Positions 17,026-26,427 of a stretch of 64,000 bases of DNA are shown piece by piece; position 1 is the first letter of the stretch, and the number at the start of each line of letters is the position of its first letter. Below the pieces are notes generated by a model. That model was not told where the DNA came from. It was given only the letters and a program-made list of their open reading frames with translations, and did no database searches. The translations under genes and the position numbers were made by a program. The DNA lies in NCBI GenBank assembly GCA_900548455.1, contig URKQ01000006.1:1-64000 (forward strand). Reading direction: 5' to 3'. This DNA is from an uncultured Clostridium sp. Its GTDB lineage: Bacteria; Bacillota; Clostridia; Clostridiales; Clostridiaceae.

Positions 17026-18057
17026 TTAACTTATATTAATTAATCTTACTACCTCTTGAGCCGTAGCTTCATCGGTAATTAATGTAGAATTAATTCTTCC
17101 TTTTTCTATTGCTATTATAGCCATAGCCTTCTCAACTCCTACGGCAACTGCTACCATATCAGGAATTGCAGAAATATTTTTCTCATGTATTCCAATTGAA
17201 GGCATGGAGTATACTATTTTCCCTTCCTTATCAAAGAAGTGACCATACGCTTCACCTATAGCTCCTCTTGCTATAATTTCCTCTTTAACCTCATTGGATA
17301 AATTTCTCTTAGTACACATTTCCTGTGCCAGTCCTATACCATGTATAAGAATATCTGAATCTTCTATGCTTTTAAATATACTTTTTATTTCACTATCATT
17401 TAATAGAACATCAAATAAATTCTTACTTAAGTTGTCTGGAATATGAAGTAATTCATAGGTAGCACTAAGTTTATTAGCTAGCACTTCCACTAGTGTGTTA
17501 GATTGAAGCTCAGTTTCTTTTCCCATTCCACCTCTTCCAGGTAAAACTTTAATGTTTTCATAATGAGATGACAATTGAAAATTGTTTACAACCTCTTTAA
17601 TCGTTCTTCCACCAGTTAAGGAGATAGTAATATTATCCTTTAAAATTCCTTTAATGTAATTTGCTGCTGCCTTACCTACCTCTGAAAATAAACTTCCATT
17701 TTCACTACAGTCACCATTAACTATAATTACATCTTTTAACCCTAGTTTACTTTTTATTTCATCTTCCAAGTAGTTTGATTCATCAGCATCACTAAATAGA
17801 AACTTAAGTCCCTGAAATACTTTTTCTCCATCAGGTGTTATATACATACCTGAAGATTGAATATCAATTAAGCCCTGAGTTTTTAGAAAATTTGTTTCTC
17901 CTCTTACTACCCTCTCGCTTAAACCACTAACATTGGAAAGAGATCTTCTTCCAATTGGTTCTCTAAATTTTATTATTTTCAAAAGCGAATATCTAGTATT
18001 TAATACTTCATACAAATCTGGGACCAATTGTTTTTGTAATTCAATTAATTCCTTCAT
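17026..18057 (-). CDS. cggR: Central glycolytic genes regulator CggR (SorC/DeoR family)
   Basis: A 343-aa repressor. The N-terminal helix-turn-helix covers about residues 20-60 (EPIGRRSLSNVSGLSERVVRGE), followed by a SorC sugar-phosphate domain (PGRGGMGKE, SLTGGRTI, IHGIGLA) that in Bacillus binds fructose 1,6-bisphosphate. The longest frame begins at 18111, but the operator and promoter overlap that extension. MKELIELQKQLVPDL at 18057 aligns with the known CggR N-terminus and follows AGGTG. It heads cggR-gap and is expected to repress it. Confidence 0.95.
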   Translation of the reverse strand: MKELIELQKQLVPDLYEVLNTRYSLLKIIKFREPIGRRSLSNVSGLSERVVRGETNFLKTQGLIDIQSSGMYITPDGEKVFQGLKFLFSDADESNYLEDEIKSKLGLKDVIIVNGDCSENGSLFSEVGKAAANYIKGILKDNITISLTGGRTIKEVVNNFQLSSHYENIKVLPGRGGMGKETELQSNTLVEVLANKLSATYELLHIPDNLSKNLFDVLLNDSEIKSIFKSIEDSDILIHGIGLAQEMCTKRNLSNEVKEEIIARGAIGEAYGHFFDKEGKIVYSMPSIGIHEKNISAIPDMVAVAVGVEKAMAIIAIEKGRINSTLITDEATAQEVVRLINIS

Positions 18058-18079
18058 ATTTACACCTACTATATCACTA

Positions 18080-18095
18080 GGACACTTATCGTCCC
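18080..18095 (-). promoter_or_regulatory. CggR operator
   Basis: The reverse strand reads GGGAC-GATAAG-TGTCC, matching the known CggR half-operator pattern GGGAC-N6-TGTC and forming a GGGAC...GTCC-like palindrome. A degenerate GGGA copy lies about 19 nt upstream. It sits between the -10 and the cggR start, the position from which CggR acts as an elongation roadblock in Bacillus. Confidence 0.82.
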
Positions 18096-18120
18096 TGTGG
18101 TTGTTTTTCATCCCACTTAT

Positions 18121-18149
18121 ATTGTATTACAAACTTTATCATTTGTGAA
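18121..18149 (-). promoter_or_regulatory. Sigma-A promoter of cggR-gap
   Basis: TTCACA (18144-18149) and TACAAT (18121-18126) are separated by exactly 17 nt on the reverse strand. The predicted transcript start near 18114 leaves a leader of about 57 nt that contains the operator. Confidence 0.78.
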
Positions 18150-18239
18150 GTGTTTTTTTGCACATTTATTATTTTTATATATTTTATTAAGCTATGTAGT
18201 ATATAAGTCCAACAGAACCTTTTATTAAAATATATTACG

Positions 18240-18290
18240 AAAATAAAATAATAGTATTTAAAGGAATATTTATTCCTGTAAATACTATTA
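18240..18290 (-). terminator. Terminator downstream of rpoN
   Basis: TAATAGTATTTA and its complement (18249-18290) form the outer stem, with an inner AGGAATA/TATTCCT stem. On the reverse strand it is followed by TTTTATTTTC. It separates rpoN from cggR. Confidence 0.85.
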
Positions 18291-18305
18291 CCTATGAATT
18301 AATAT

Positions 18306-19664
18306 TTATACTACTCTTTTTCTTTGAGCTGAAGACTTAATATTCATTTCATCTCGATACTTTGCAATAGTTCTTCTAGAAATCTCAATTCCTTTTTCAG
18401 ATAGTATATTGCATATCTTTTCATCAGATAAAGGCTTTAATTTATTCTCTTTATCTATTGTATCCTTGATGATTGTTTTTACATATTCAGCTGAAATTTC
18501 ATTGTTAGAAACGTTTACATAGTTTGCAAAAAAATCTTTGATTTTTTTAATTTCTCCTGTATGCATAACAACATACTTGTCTTTCACAGCTCGACTAATT
18601 GTAGATTCATGCATTTCCATACTATTTGCAATATTTTTTATAGTCATTGGTTTTAAATTCTTTTCTTTTCCTTCAAAATATTCCTTTTGATATTTTATAA
18701 TCTCTTCTACAACTCTACAGATAGTATTCTTTCTGCTTTCAATACTTTTTACCAAATACAAAGCACTTTCTATTTTTTCCTTTACATATTTTATAGCTTC
18801 CTTATCATTGCTTTGATTTATAACATCTTTATAAATACCATTTACTTTAAGGTTCGGAAATAAATTCTCATTTGTTATCACAACAAAATCTTCATCAATT
18901 TTTTTTATGTACACATCAGGAAAAATATATCCTATAGCTTCCCCTGTAAAATAACCTCTAGACGGTTTTGGTTCTAACGTTTTAATCAAATCTTCATATT
19001 CTTGTACTTGTTTAATACTTATCTTTAGTTTTTCACTCAACAATCTATATTTACCCTGTGACAATTCAATTAAATATTTATCAATTAATTCTTTAAGGAT
19101 AGTATCATTATATCCTTTTTTGCTTAATTGGATATTCAGACATTCACTTAATGTTCTACATCCTATTCCTATGGGGTCTAAACTTTGCACAAATTTCAAA
19201 CAACTTTCAGCTTTCTCTCTATCAATTTGCAAATCCAATATTAATTCTTCTATTATGTTTTCTTCCAAATAACCCCTGTCATCTAAATTATCTATTATAT
19301 ACTTACATATGAGTTGATCATTCTTTTTAATACTGGAATAAGTAACTTGTTCTTTTAAATAATCTTTTAAAGTTTTCTTTTCACTTATTAAATTAAAAGG
19401 AGAAACATCATCTTTTTCATTGCTTGGGAAATAATTATCACTATAGTTGTTTTCTCCTAAATTTTTAATTATTTCTTTATACTTTATTATATCTCTATCA
19501 AATGAATCATCTTTATCTAATACAATATTCTCTTCCAGTTCCTTTTCAATATATTCATTTAATTCATAGGATGACATTTGCAATATCTTAATAGACTGCT
19601 GCATTTGCATCGTCATAACTAATTTTTGTTCTTGAGATAATTTTAATTCAAAACCTAAATTCAT
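18306..19664 (-). CDS. rpoN: RNA polymerase sigma-54 factor
   Basis: A 452-aa sigma-54, which directs polymerase to -24/-12 promoters and needs an enhancer-binding ATPase. The activator-interacting N-terminus LSQEQKLVMTMQMQQSIKILQMSSYEL is intact. The core-binding domain with LDPIGIGCRTL follows. The DNA-binding region carries a helix-turn-helix (IANSMEMHESTISRAV) and the RpoN box SRRTIAKYRDE near residue 430. The start follows TGAGGTGATG. No enhancer-binding regulator lies in the window, so its targets cannot be told here. It is monocistronic. Confidence 0.97.
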   Translation of the reverse strand: MNLGFELKLSQEQKLVMTMQMQQSIKILQMSSYELNEYIEKELEENIVLDKDDSFDRDIIKYKEIIKNLGENNYSDNYFPSNEKDDVSPFNLISEKKTLKDYLKEQVTYSSIKKNDQLICKYIIDNLDDRGYLEENIIEELILDLQIDREKAESCLKFVQSLDPIGIGCRTLSECLNIQLSKKGYNDTILKELIDKYLIELSQGKYRLLSEKLKISIKQVQEYEDLIKTLEPKPSRGYFTGEAIGYIFPDVYIKKIDEDFVVITNENLFPNLKVNGIYKDVINQSNDKEAIKYVKEKIESALYLVKSIESRKNTICRVVEEIIKYQKEYFEGKEKNLKPMTIKNIANSMEMHESTISRAVKDKYVVMHTGEIKKIKDFFANYVNVSNNEISAEYVKTIIKDTIDKENKLKPLSDEKICNILSEKGIEISRRTIAKYRDEMNIKSSAQRKRVV

Positions 19665-19805
19665 ATTTCATCACCTCAACCATACTTCATTCTTTTATAA
19701 TAACATATATGAAGTATTTTTGTAATATAAGGATGATTTAATATTATTTTGAAAATATATAACATACACATTCTATCTTCCCATTTTATTACCAGGCCTT
19801 TTAAA

Positions 19806-19837
19806 ACACAAAAGACGCTCTTTAAAAAAGAGCGTCT
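19806..19837 (-). terminator. Terminator of the nucleoside ABC transporter operon
   Basis: AGACGCTCTTT (19813-19823) pairs perfectly with AAAGAGCGTCT (19827-19837) around AAA. The reverse strand continues TTTTGTGTTTT. It follows the last permease gene. Confidence 0.9.
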
Positions 19838-19869
19838 AATATACTTGAAATAAAAACTATACTTAAAAA

Positions 19870-20808
19870 TTACCTACCATTAGTTTCATATGGTTCTCCT
19901 GATGCAGCCGGTGCACTTGTTTTACCAACAAATCCAGCCAAGGCTAACATTGTTAGAAGATATGGAATCATAGTAAATACTTCAGATGGTAAAGACCAAC
20001 CAAATCCTTGTGCTAAGATTTCAAATGATTGACCAAATGCAAACAATAAACATGCTCCAAAAGATCCAATCGGTGTCCAGTTACCAAAGATAACAGCAGC
20101 TAGTGCTATAAATCCTCTACCTGAAACCATTCCTTCTCTATATATAGGTGTTATTCCTATTGATAATGCAGCTCCACCAAGACCTGCTAACATACCTGAT
20201 AAAATAACACAACCATATCTAATCTTATAAACGTTAATTCCTAGAGTATCTGCAGCTTTTGGATGTTCTCCTACAGCTCTGATTCTAAGTCCAAGAGAAG
20301 TTTTATATAATACAAAGTGGCATACAAATACAAGAACTATTGCAATTATTACAAACCAGTTAAGTCCTCCTAAAAAGTCTCCTAAATAAGGAATACTCTT
20401 TATTGATTCTGGTACATTAAAAGGTAAAGTCTTAACTAAATCAGTTTGACCTCCAGTGTTAAACAATGTATATATTAAGAAACTTGCTAAAGCTGTGGCA
20501 AATAGATTAATAGCTGTACCTGATATAACTTGGTCAGATTTTAAATTTATGCTTAAGAATGCATGAACTAAAGCTAAAAGTCCACCAGCAACAATTGCAA
20601 ACAACATTCCAATTACAGGACTGCCAGTTATATGAGTTCCATAAACCGCGAAAAATGCACCTATAGTCATCATACCTTCAAGTCCTATATTAACAACTCC
20701 TGAACGCTCAGAAAAAGTTCCACCAAGCGCTGTGAAGATAAGCGGTGTGGCTATTCTTAATGTTGCTGTTATAAGTGAAATAATACTAGCGAAAAATACA
20801 TTAGCCAT
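19870..20808 (-). CDS. nupQ: Nucleoside (BMP-type) ABC transporter permease, second subunit
   Basis: A 312-aa inner-membrane permease of the BPD_transp_2 (LivM/RbsC-like) class, matching YufQ/NupQ. Several hydrophobic helices span the chain. The conserved coupling region is FSERSGVVNIGLEGMM near the N-terminus and LGLRIRAVGEHPKAADTLGINVYKIR around 170-195. Its start overlaps the previous permease gene by 8 nt, showing translational coupling. With its partners it should import nucleosides delivered by BMP lipoproteins. Confidence 0.93.
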   Translation of the reverse strand: MANVFFASIISLITATLRIATPLIFTALGGTFSERSGVVNIGLEGMMTIGAFFAVYGTHITGSPVIGMLFAIVAGGLLALVHAFLSINLKSDQVISGTAINLFATALASFLIYTLFNTGGQTDLVKTLPFNVPESIKSIPYLGDFLGGLNWFVIIAIVLVFVCHFVLYKTSLGLRIRAVGEHPKAADTLGINVYKIRYGCVILSGMLAGLGGAALSIGITPIYREGMVSGRGFIALAAVIFGNWTPIGSFGACLLFAFGQSFEILAQGFGWSLPSEVFTMIPYLLTMLALAGFVGKTSAPAASGEPYETNGR

Positions 20809-21877
20809 TCATTATCTCCCCCTTTTTCTTCTTATTCTCAAAGTAAGTAAGTATATAATCTGATGCTACAAATATAATAATTACAGCTTGAATAAGGAAT
20901 ACAATTTCCTTTGGTATTCCATTAATTTGAAGTGTTCTTGAACTACTATTAAGAGCTCCAAATAAAACAGCTGTACCTATACATGCAACTGGATTCTTCT
21001 TTGCAAGAAGCGCAACAGCAATACCATCAAATCCATAAGTAGGCACTACTAAAAAGTCTTGAACTAAATGTTTAACTCCAGCAACGTGAACAGCTCCACC
21101 AAGACCTGCTATAGCTCCAGAGATAAGCATTGCCAAAATAGCCTTTTGAGAAATATTAACTCCACCATATTCAGCTGCATACGGATTTATTCCAACTGCT
21201 CTCATTTCATATCCTGTCTTTGTTTTCCAAAGCAAGAATCCCATTAGTAAAGCTGTAACAACTGCTATGAATATTCCTGTATTTGCTGCACTTCCCTGAA
21301 CAAATCTAGTAAGCATTGCGCTATCTTGAATTGTAGGGCTGGCAGATTTTCCAGCAACTCCAAAAGAAGTTCTTAAAATAAAGTAGTTAGCAATTGCTAT
21401 AGAAATATAGTTCATCATTATTGTGTTAATAACTTCACTTGTTCCAAATTTAGCCTTTAAATATCCAGGTATTGCACCCCAAATTCCACCAGCTACTATA
21501 CCAGATATAATAATAAGTGGAATGTGAATTATTGGGCTTAATCCAGGAATTATTCCCACTGCTGCTGCTGCAAGCATTCCTAGAACAAATTGACCACCAA
21601 CACCTATGTTAAATAGTCCACATCTAAAAGCAACTGCACTGGCAACACCAGTGAATATAAGTGGTGTTACTTCTGCCAAAGTTGCTAAAGCATTTCTTGG
21701 AGTACCAAAGCTACCTTTCCAAACAACGGAAAGCAAGTCACCTAAAGCTGTAAAATAATGTGTTATTGAATATCCCTTTGCCCACATAACAAAAAATACT
21801 GATATAAATAAAGAAAGTATAACTGCTACTATAGGAAAGAGGATTGACTTCATTGTATTTTTAACTTTACTATTCAT
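20801..21877 (-). CDS. nupP: Nucleoside (BMP-type) ABC transporter permease, first subunit
   Basis: A 358-aa polytopic permease resembling YufP/NupP. An N-terminal signal-anchor helix is followed by the FRCGLFNIGVGGQFVLG motif and the EAA-like loop TGYEMRAVGINPYAAEYGGVNI. The start follows GGAGGAAG within the end of the ATPase gene, one base after its stop. It should heterodimerise with the downstream permease. The C-terminus is Lys-rich and cytoplasmic. Confidence 0.93.
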   Translation of the reverse strand: MNSKVKNTMKSILFPIVAVILSLFISVFFVMWAKGYSITHYFTALGDLLSVVWKGSFGTPRNALATLAEVTPLIFTGVASAVAFRCGLFNIGVGGQFVLGMLAAAAVGIIPGLSPIIHIPLIIISGIVAGGIWGAIPGYLKAKFGTSEVINTIMMNYISIAIANYFILRTSFGVAGKSASPTIQDSAMLTRFVQGSAANTGIFIAVVTALLMGFLLWKTKTGYEMRAVGINPYAAEYGGVNISQKAILAMLISGAIAGLGGAVHVAGVKHLVQDFLVVPTYGFDGIAVALLAKKNPVACIGTAVLFGALNSSSRTLQINGIPKEIVFLIQAVIIIFVASDYILTYFENKKKKGEIMNG

Positions 21878-21878
21878 G

Positions 21879-23408
21879 TTAATTTGCTTCCTCCCTATTA
21901 TCTAAGCTTCCACCAGCCATTAATATACCAAGTTTCTGCTCGTCTGCATCTTTTCTATCTAATATATCTACAATTTTACCATCATACATAACTGCAATCC
22001 TATCAGATAGAGCAAGAATTTCATCTAATTCTAGTGATACTAAAAGTACCGCTTTTCCTTTATCTCTTTCCTGAACTAATCTGCTATGGATATATTCGAT
22101 AGCTCCAACGTCGATACCTCTTGTTGGTTGAGCAGCAATTAGTAACTCTGGATCTTTCGCTATTTCCCTAGCCGCAATAAGTTTTTGTTGATTTCCCCCT
22201 GAAAGAGCCGAAGCAAAAACATCTGCATTTGGTGTTCTTACGTCAAATTCTTCAATCAGTTTATCTGCATGTTGTCTTATTGCTTTATAGTTTAGACAAA
22301 TGCCTTTATTAAATTCAGGATTTCTATGAATACCTAAGATAGAGTTTTCTACTAAAGAGTACTTAAGTACAAGACCTCTTTTATGTCTATCTTCAGGTAT
22401 ATGTCCAACTCCTGCATCAATAATTTGTCTTGGAGTTTTCCCGTATAAATCCTTTTCATTCATCACAATACTTCCATTGTGAGGTTTTCTTAATCCGGTT
22501 ATTACCTCTAAAAGTTCTGTTTGACCATTTCCATCAACTCCAGCAATTCCAAATATTTCACCTGAGTGAACTGTAAATGAAACATCCTTAACAGCTGGCA
22601 AGCCTCTTTGGTCATCAGCAGATAAATTATCAACTCTTAATATTTCTTTTCCAACCTTAGCGTCTTCTTTATCTACAACTAGATTTACTTTTCTTCCTAC
22701 CATAAGTTCAGCTAAATGATTAATATTAGTTTCTGTAGTTTTAACGTTTCCAGTAACTTTGCCTCTTCTAATAATAGTTACTCTATCACTCATACTCATA
22801 ACCTCTTTTAATTTATGAGTAATTAAAATAACCGATTTACCTTCTTTTTTCAAGTTATCTAGTATCTTTCCAAGCTCATCTATTTCTTGAGGAGTTAAAA
22901 CAGCGGTAGGTTCATCAAGTATTAATATTCTAGCTCCTCTAAATAAAGCTTTTAATATTTCAACCTTTTGCTGCTGGCCTACAGAAATATCCTCAATTTT
23001 AGCATTTGGATCTATAGCAAAACCATATTTATCAGCTAAAGCTTTTACATCTTCAACTGCTTTTTTCTTATCCATTACTAAACCTTTTTTAGGTTCTGAT
23101 CCTAGCACTATATTTTCTGCTACTGTAAAATTATGAACTAACATAAAGTGTTGGTGAACCATGCCTATTCCAAGCTTTATGGCATCATTAGGGTTGTTGA
23201 TCTTCACTAAATTGCCATCAACGTATATGTCACCTTTTTCTTGTTGATAAAGACCATAAAGTATATTCATTAGGGTCGTCTTACCTGCACCATTTTCACC
23301 TAATAAAACGTGTGTTTCGCCTTCTTGTAAATCAAAATCCACATTATCGTTGGCTATGGTTCCAGGGAAAACTTTAGTTACGCCCTTCATTTCAATTACT
23401 TTTTTCAT
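21879..23408 (-). CDS. nupO: Nucleoside (BMP-type) ABC transporter ATP-binding protein
   Basis: A 509-aa tandem ABC ATPase, as in YufO/NupO and sugar importers. The first cassette has Walker A GENGAGKTTLM (about 37-47), signature VGQQQKVE and Walker B ILILDEPTAVL. The second has a degenerate Walker A (GVDGNGQTELL), signature LSGGNQQK and a weak Walker B (ELLIAAQPTRGID, lacking the usual Asp-Glu). That asymmetry is normal in the family. The start follows AAGGAGGAAGGGAA. First gene of the three-gene operon. Confidence 0.95.
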   Translation of the reverse strand: MKKVIEMKGVTKVFPGTIANDNVDFDLQEGETHVLLGENGAGKTTLMNILYGLYQQEKGDIYVDGNLVKINNPNDAIKLGIGMVHQHFMLVHNFTVAENIVLGSEPKKGLVMDKKKAVEDVKALADKYGFAIDPNAKIEDISVGQQQKVEILKALFRGARILILDEPTAVLTPQEIDELGKILDNLKKEGKSVILITHKLKEVMSMSDRVTIIRRGKVTGNVKTTETNINHLAELMVGRKVNLVVDKEDAKVGKEILRVDNLSADDQRGLPAVKDVSFTVHSGEIFGIAGVDGNGQTELLEVITGLRKPHNGSIVMNEKDLYGKTPRQIIDAGVGHIPEDRHKRGLVLKYSLVENSILGIHRNPEFNKGICLNYKAIRQHADKLIEEFDVRTPNADVFASALSGGNQQKLIAAREIAKDPELLIAAQPTRGIDVGAIEYIHSRLVQERDKGKAVLLVSLELDEILALSDRIAVMYDGKIVDILDRKDADEQKLGILMAGGSLDNREEAN

Positions 23409-23736
23409 TTCCCTTCCTCCTTAAAATAATACCTACATTTATAAAATATAATATATATAATATAATTCACATTTTAAATCAAAGTGCTACTATATATTTT
23501 ACATAATACCTTTTTTATTATACCACAAAACGATTTTATTGGAGATTTTTTTTATTTTTCAAACAATTTATCAATATATGCAAACGGAGGACTTTTTTGC
23601 CTTGAAAATTCTACTCTATTCTCCCTCATTCCCTCATTATATATACCCATCAATGTTTTAAAAATATAAATCACCTTATAAAAACACCATATTTTTACAC
23701 CAAATTTTGTACATCACATTTCATGTTTTTAGATGC
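23409..23736. other. AT-rich intergenic region upstream of nupO
   Basis: This 328-nt stretch should hold the nupO promoter. A reverse-strand TATAAT is at 23517-23522 but lacks a good -35. I see no riboswitch or gene; a 61-codon forward frame within it has no convincing ribosome binding site and low-complexity AT-driven composition. Confidence 0.45.
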
Positions 23737-23765
23737 AAAAAGCTAGATATAAAATCTAGCTTTTT
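23737..23765 (-). terminator. Terminator of the first BMP lipoprotein gene
   Basis: AAAAAGCTAGAT (23737-23748) pairs perfectly with ATCTAGCTTTTT around ATAAA. It directly follows the stop at 23784 on the reverse strand. Confidence 0.88.
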
Positions 23766-23783
23766 ATAATCTAAACCAAAACT

Positions 23784-24896
23784 TTATTTTTTAACAAATT
23801 CTATAACTTCTTCTCTTGTTCCAGGAACTTTAATTTTTCCTTCTTTTATCTGATTTTGATAATCTTCAGCTTTTTTAATAACTTCTGGTTTTGTATTTGT
23901 TGATGTAGATTCAGCCATTCCTACTCCACCTTCAGCAATGCCTAAAGATTTAACTTCTGCCTTAAACTCACCTTTTACCATAGCCTGAGCTGCTTCATAA
24001 GTTGCAATATCTACTCTCTTCATCATTGAAGATAAGATTACGTCTGCAAAGTCTTCAAGTTCCTTTGCTTGGTCCTTATCAACACCAATAGCCCATACAT
24101 CTTCACCTGATTTTCTTAGTTCTTGTGTTACTTGGAATAATCCAACTCCTACACCACCAGCTGCATGGTATACTACGTCACAACCAGCATCATATAAAGA
24201 TTTACCTAATTCATATCCCTTATTAGTATCTGAGAATGAATCAGCATATTTAACTGTTGAACCAGGAGCTGTTCCATCAGAACTAATTAAACCTTTAGCA
24301 GCTTCTGGGTTAACTGCATTAACTCCTGCTGCGAAACCTGCTTCAAACTTAACGATTGTTTCCATATCTTTTCCACCAATAAAACCTACTTTATTAGTTT
24401 TAGTAGTAAGTCCAGCTATAACACCCATTAAGAAAGATCCTTCTTCTTCTTTAAATGTAACTGATTGTACATTTGGCGCTTCAACTACTGAGTCAATTAA
24501 ACAGAATTTAGTCTCAGGATTATTTTTAGCTGCAGCTGTAACAGCATCAGCTAATTGGAATCCTATAGCATAAGTTAATTGGGCTCCATCAGCAATTAAG
24601 CTTTCAATATTAGGTTCATAATCTTCCTTTTTTTGAGACTCGACATATTTATACTTTATTCCAAATTCTTTTTCTGCTTTTTTAACACCTTCATTAGCAG
24701 TTTGGTTGAAGGATTTGTCATTAATTCCACCTTCATCTGTAACTAAGCCTACTGAAACAGTTGATTCTGTTGCAGGTTTTTTGTCTCCTTCACTAGGTTT
24801 TTCTGAACTGCTGCTTTCCCCACTCTTACACCCAACTAAAAGAGTTGCAGACATTGCCACTGTTGCCATAAGCGCAACTATTCTTTTCATTTTCAT
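23784..24896 (-). CDS. BMP-family nucleoside-binding lipoprotein (copy 1)
   Basis: A 370-aa lipoprotein of the BMP/PnrA/TmpC family, which binds purine nucleosides outside the membrane for an ABC importer. A signal peptide ends in the lipobox LLVGC (Cys about 23), followed by a Ser/Glu/Lys linker. Family motifs are SVGLVTDEGGINDKSFNQ, EEEGSFLMGVIAGLTTK, KVGFIGGKD, FEAGFAAGV and YHAAGGVGVGLFQ. It is highly similar to the next two genes upstream, so it arose by tandem duplication. A terminator follows, separating it from nupO. The start follows AGGGGGAAT. Confidence 0.95.
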   Translation of the reverse strand: MKMKRIVALMATVAMSATLLVGCKSGESSSSEKPSEGDKKPATESTVSVGLVTDEGGINDKSFNQTANEGVKKAEKEFGIKYKYVESQKKEDYEPNIESLIADGAQLTYAIGFQLADAVTAAAKNNPETKFCLIDSVVEAPNVQSVTFKEEEGSFLMGVIAGLTTKTNKVGFIGGKDMETIVKFEAGFAAGVNAVNPEAAKGLISSDGTAPGSTVKYADSFSDTNKGYELGKSLYDAGCDVVYHAAGGVGVGLFQVTQELRKSGEDVWAIGVDKDQAKELEDFADVILSSMMKRVDIATYEAAQAMVKGEFKAEVKSLGIAEGGVGMAESTSTNTKPEVIKKAEDYQNQIKEGKIKVPGTREEVIEFVKK

Positions 24897-24952
24897 TTTT
24901 ATTCCCCCTAAAAATTAAAAATAATAAACATTCATGTTAATTGTACACCTTT

Positions 24953-24987
24953 GCATAAAAAAAAGCTAGATAATTTATCTAGCTTTT
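24953..24987 (-). terminator. Terminator of the second BMP lipoprotein gene
   Basis: AAAAGCTAGATA pairs perfectly with TATCTAGCTTTT around ATT (24961-24987). On the reverse strand a run of eight T completes it. Confidence 0.9.
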
Positions 24988-25015
24988 GTGAATTATATGA
25001 ATATTTAATTATAAC

Positions 25016-26113
25016 TTAATTTAATTTAAAATTTGCTGCGCCTTCTCTAGTTGCAGGAACTTCAAATTCAGCATTTTTAATTTTTTCTTCGAATTCTTTA
25101 GCTTTTTCTATAACATCTGCTGCAGTATTTTTTGAAGTTGACTCTGACATTCCAACTCCACCTTCTGCTATTCCAAGAACTTTATGTCCTGCATCAAATT
25201 TACCTTCAGTTATAGCCTTAGCTGTATCAAAAGTAGCGTTATCTACTCTTTTCATCATTGATGATAATATTACATCAGCAAATTCTGGAAGAGAAACTGC
25301 TTGGTCCATATCAACTCCGATAGCCCAAACTTCTTTTCCTGCATCTCTTAATTCTTTAGTTGCTTGGAACATTCCTATTCCAACTCCACCTGCTGCATGG
25401 TAGATTATATCGCAATCTGCTTCATATAAAGATTTAGCAAGTTCGTATCCTTTGTTTGTATCTGAGAATGAATCAGCATATTTAACTGTAGATCCAGCTG
25501 AAGTTCCATCAGAACTCATTAATCCTTTAGCAGCTTCTGGGTTAACAGCTGCAACTCCTGCTGCAAATCCTGCTTCAAATTTTACTATTGTATCTTGATC
25601 TTTTCCACCTATAAATCCAACTTTATTTGTCTTAGTTGTAAGACCAGCTATAACACCCATTAAGAATGAACCTTCTTCTTCTTTAAATGTTATAGATTCA
25701 ACATTTGAAGCGTCTACAACAGAGTCTACAAGACAGAACTTGCTGTCAGGATTATCTTTAGCAGCAGCTTCAACAGCATCTGCAAGTTGATATCCTATAG
25801 CAAATGTAAGCTCAGAACCATTGTCTATTAAGCTTTGTATGTTTGGTTGATAATCTTCTTTCTTTTGAGACTCAACATATTTATATTCTATACCAAGTTC
25901 TTTTACAGCCTTTTCTACACCAACATTGGCAGTTTGGTTAAATGATTTATCATTTATTCCACCTTCATCAGTTACTAATCCAACTGATACAGCTGATTTT
26001 CCTTCAGAACTTCCCGCACCTGCTGCGTCATTTCCTTTATCTGCACATCCAACTAAAAGACTAGCAGACATTGCCATTGTTGCTATAAGTGCAACTGTTT
26101 TTTTCATCTTCAT
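25016..26113 (-). CDS. BMP-family nucleoside-binding lipoprotein (copy 2)
   Basis: A 365-aa paralogue of the flanking lipoproteins. Lipobox LLVGC is followed by a Gly/Ser linker (GAGSSEGKS) that differs from the copy-1 linker. The ligand-binding body shares the SVGLVTDEGGINDKSFNQ, YVESQKKEDYQPN and IYHAAGGVGIGMFQ motifs. The C-terminal ends of the three copies differ most (here ATREGAANFKLN). It has its own terminator and a GGGGGGAAT ribosome binding site, so it can be expressed independently of the others. Confidence 0.95.
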   Translation of the reverse strand: MKMKKTVALIATMAMSASLLVGCADKGNDAAGAGSSEGKSAVSVGLVTDEGGINDKSFNQTANVGVEKAVKELGIEYKYVESQKKEDYQPNIQSLIDNGSELTFAIGYQLADAVEAAAKDNPDSKFCLVDSVVDASNVESITFKEEEGSFLMGVIAGLTTKTNKVGFIGGKDQDTIVKFEAGFAAGVAAVNPEAAKGLMSSDGTSAGSTVKYADSFSDTNKGYELAKSLYEADCDIIYHAAGGVGIGMFQATKELRDAGKEVWAIGVDMDQAVSLPEFADVILSSMMKRVDNATFDTAKAITEGKFDAGHKVLGIAEGGVGMSESTSKNTAADVIEKAKEFEEKIKNAEFEVPATREGAANFKLN

Positions 26114-26338
26114 TCGTATTCCCCCCGAATATTCTTTTCTTATTATCTTTTATTTTTGTTTTTCAAGCATAAAAAGAACATATATGCTGTACAATTTATA
26201 CTTTTTTATCTCCATCTGAATATACCACATCAATAGACAAAAAACAATGTTTATTGACCTATTATTGTTATTATTTTTATTTTTCGACTATTCTGTGTGA
26301 TATACTTATTCATATTCTTAATATATATAAGTTACATT
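26114..26338. other. Intergenic region upstream of BMP copy 2
   Basis: AT-rich sequence that should carry the copy-2 promoter. A weak reverse-strand TTGATG-17 nt-GATAAA pair is the best candidate. No gene or known riboswitch is visible; a purine riboswitch was looked for and not seen. Confidence 0.4.
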
Positions 26339-26383
26339 AAATAACCCTATATAATCGAAATTGATTATATAGGGTTATTTTTT
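26339..26383 (-). terminator. Terminator of the third BMP lipoprotein gene
   Basis: An 18-bp perfect stem (26339-26356 with 26363-26380) around GAAATT. The T-run is stronger on the plus strand, but the only transcript arriving is the reverse-strand BMP gene. Confidence 0.8.
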
Positions 26384-26427
26384 AGACTATATATGAATTT
26401 GTAGTGATTTCTATAAGTTGCAACTTT

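Noticed and set aside
23409..23736. A 61-codon plus-strand frame at 23484-23669 as a gene
   Set aside because: No ribosome binding site, AT-driven composition, and it lies in the nupO promoter region opposite to all local genes.
26114..26338. Purine or guanine riboswitch controlling the BMP lipoproteins
   Set aside because: None of the conserved purine aptamer sequences is seen on either strand here or upstream of nupO.
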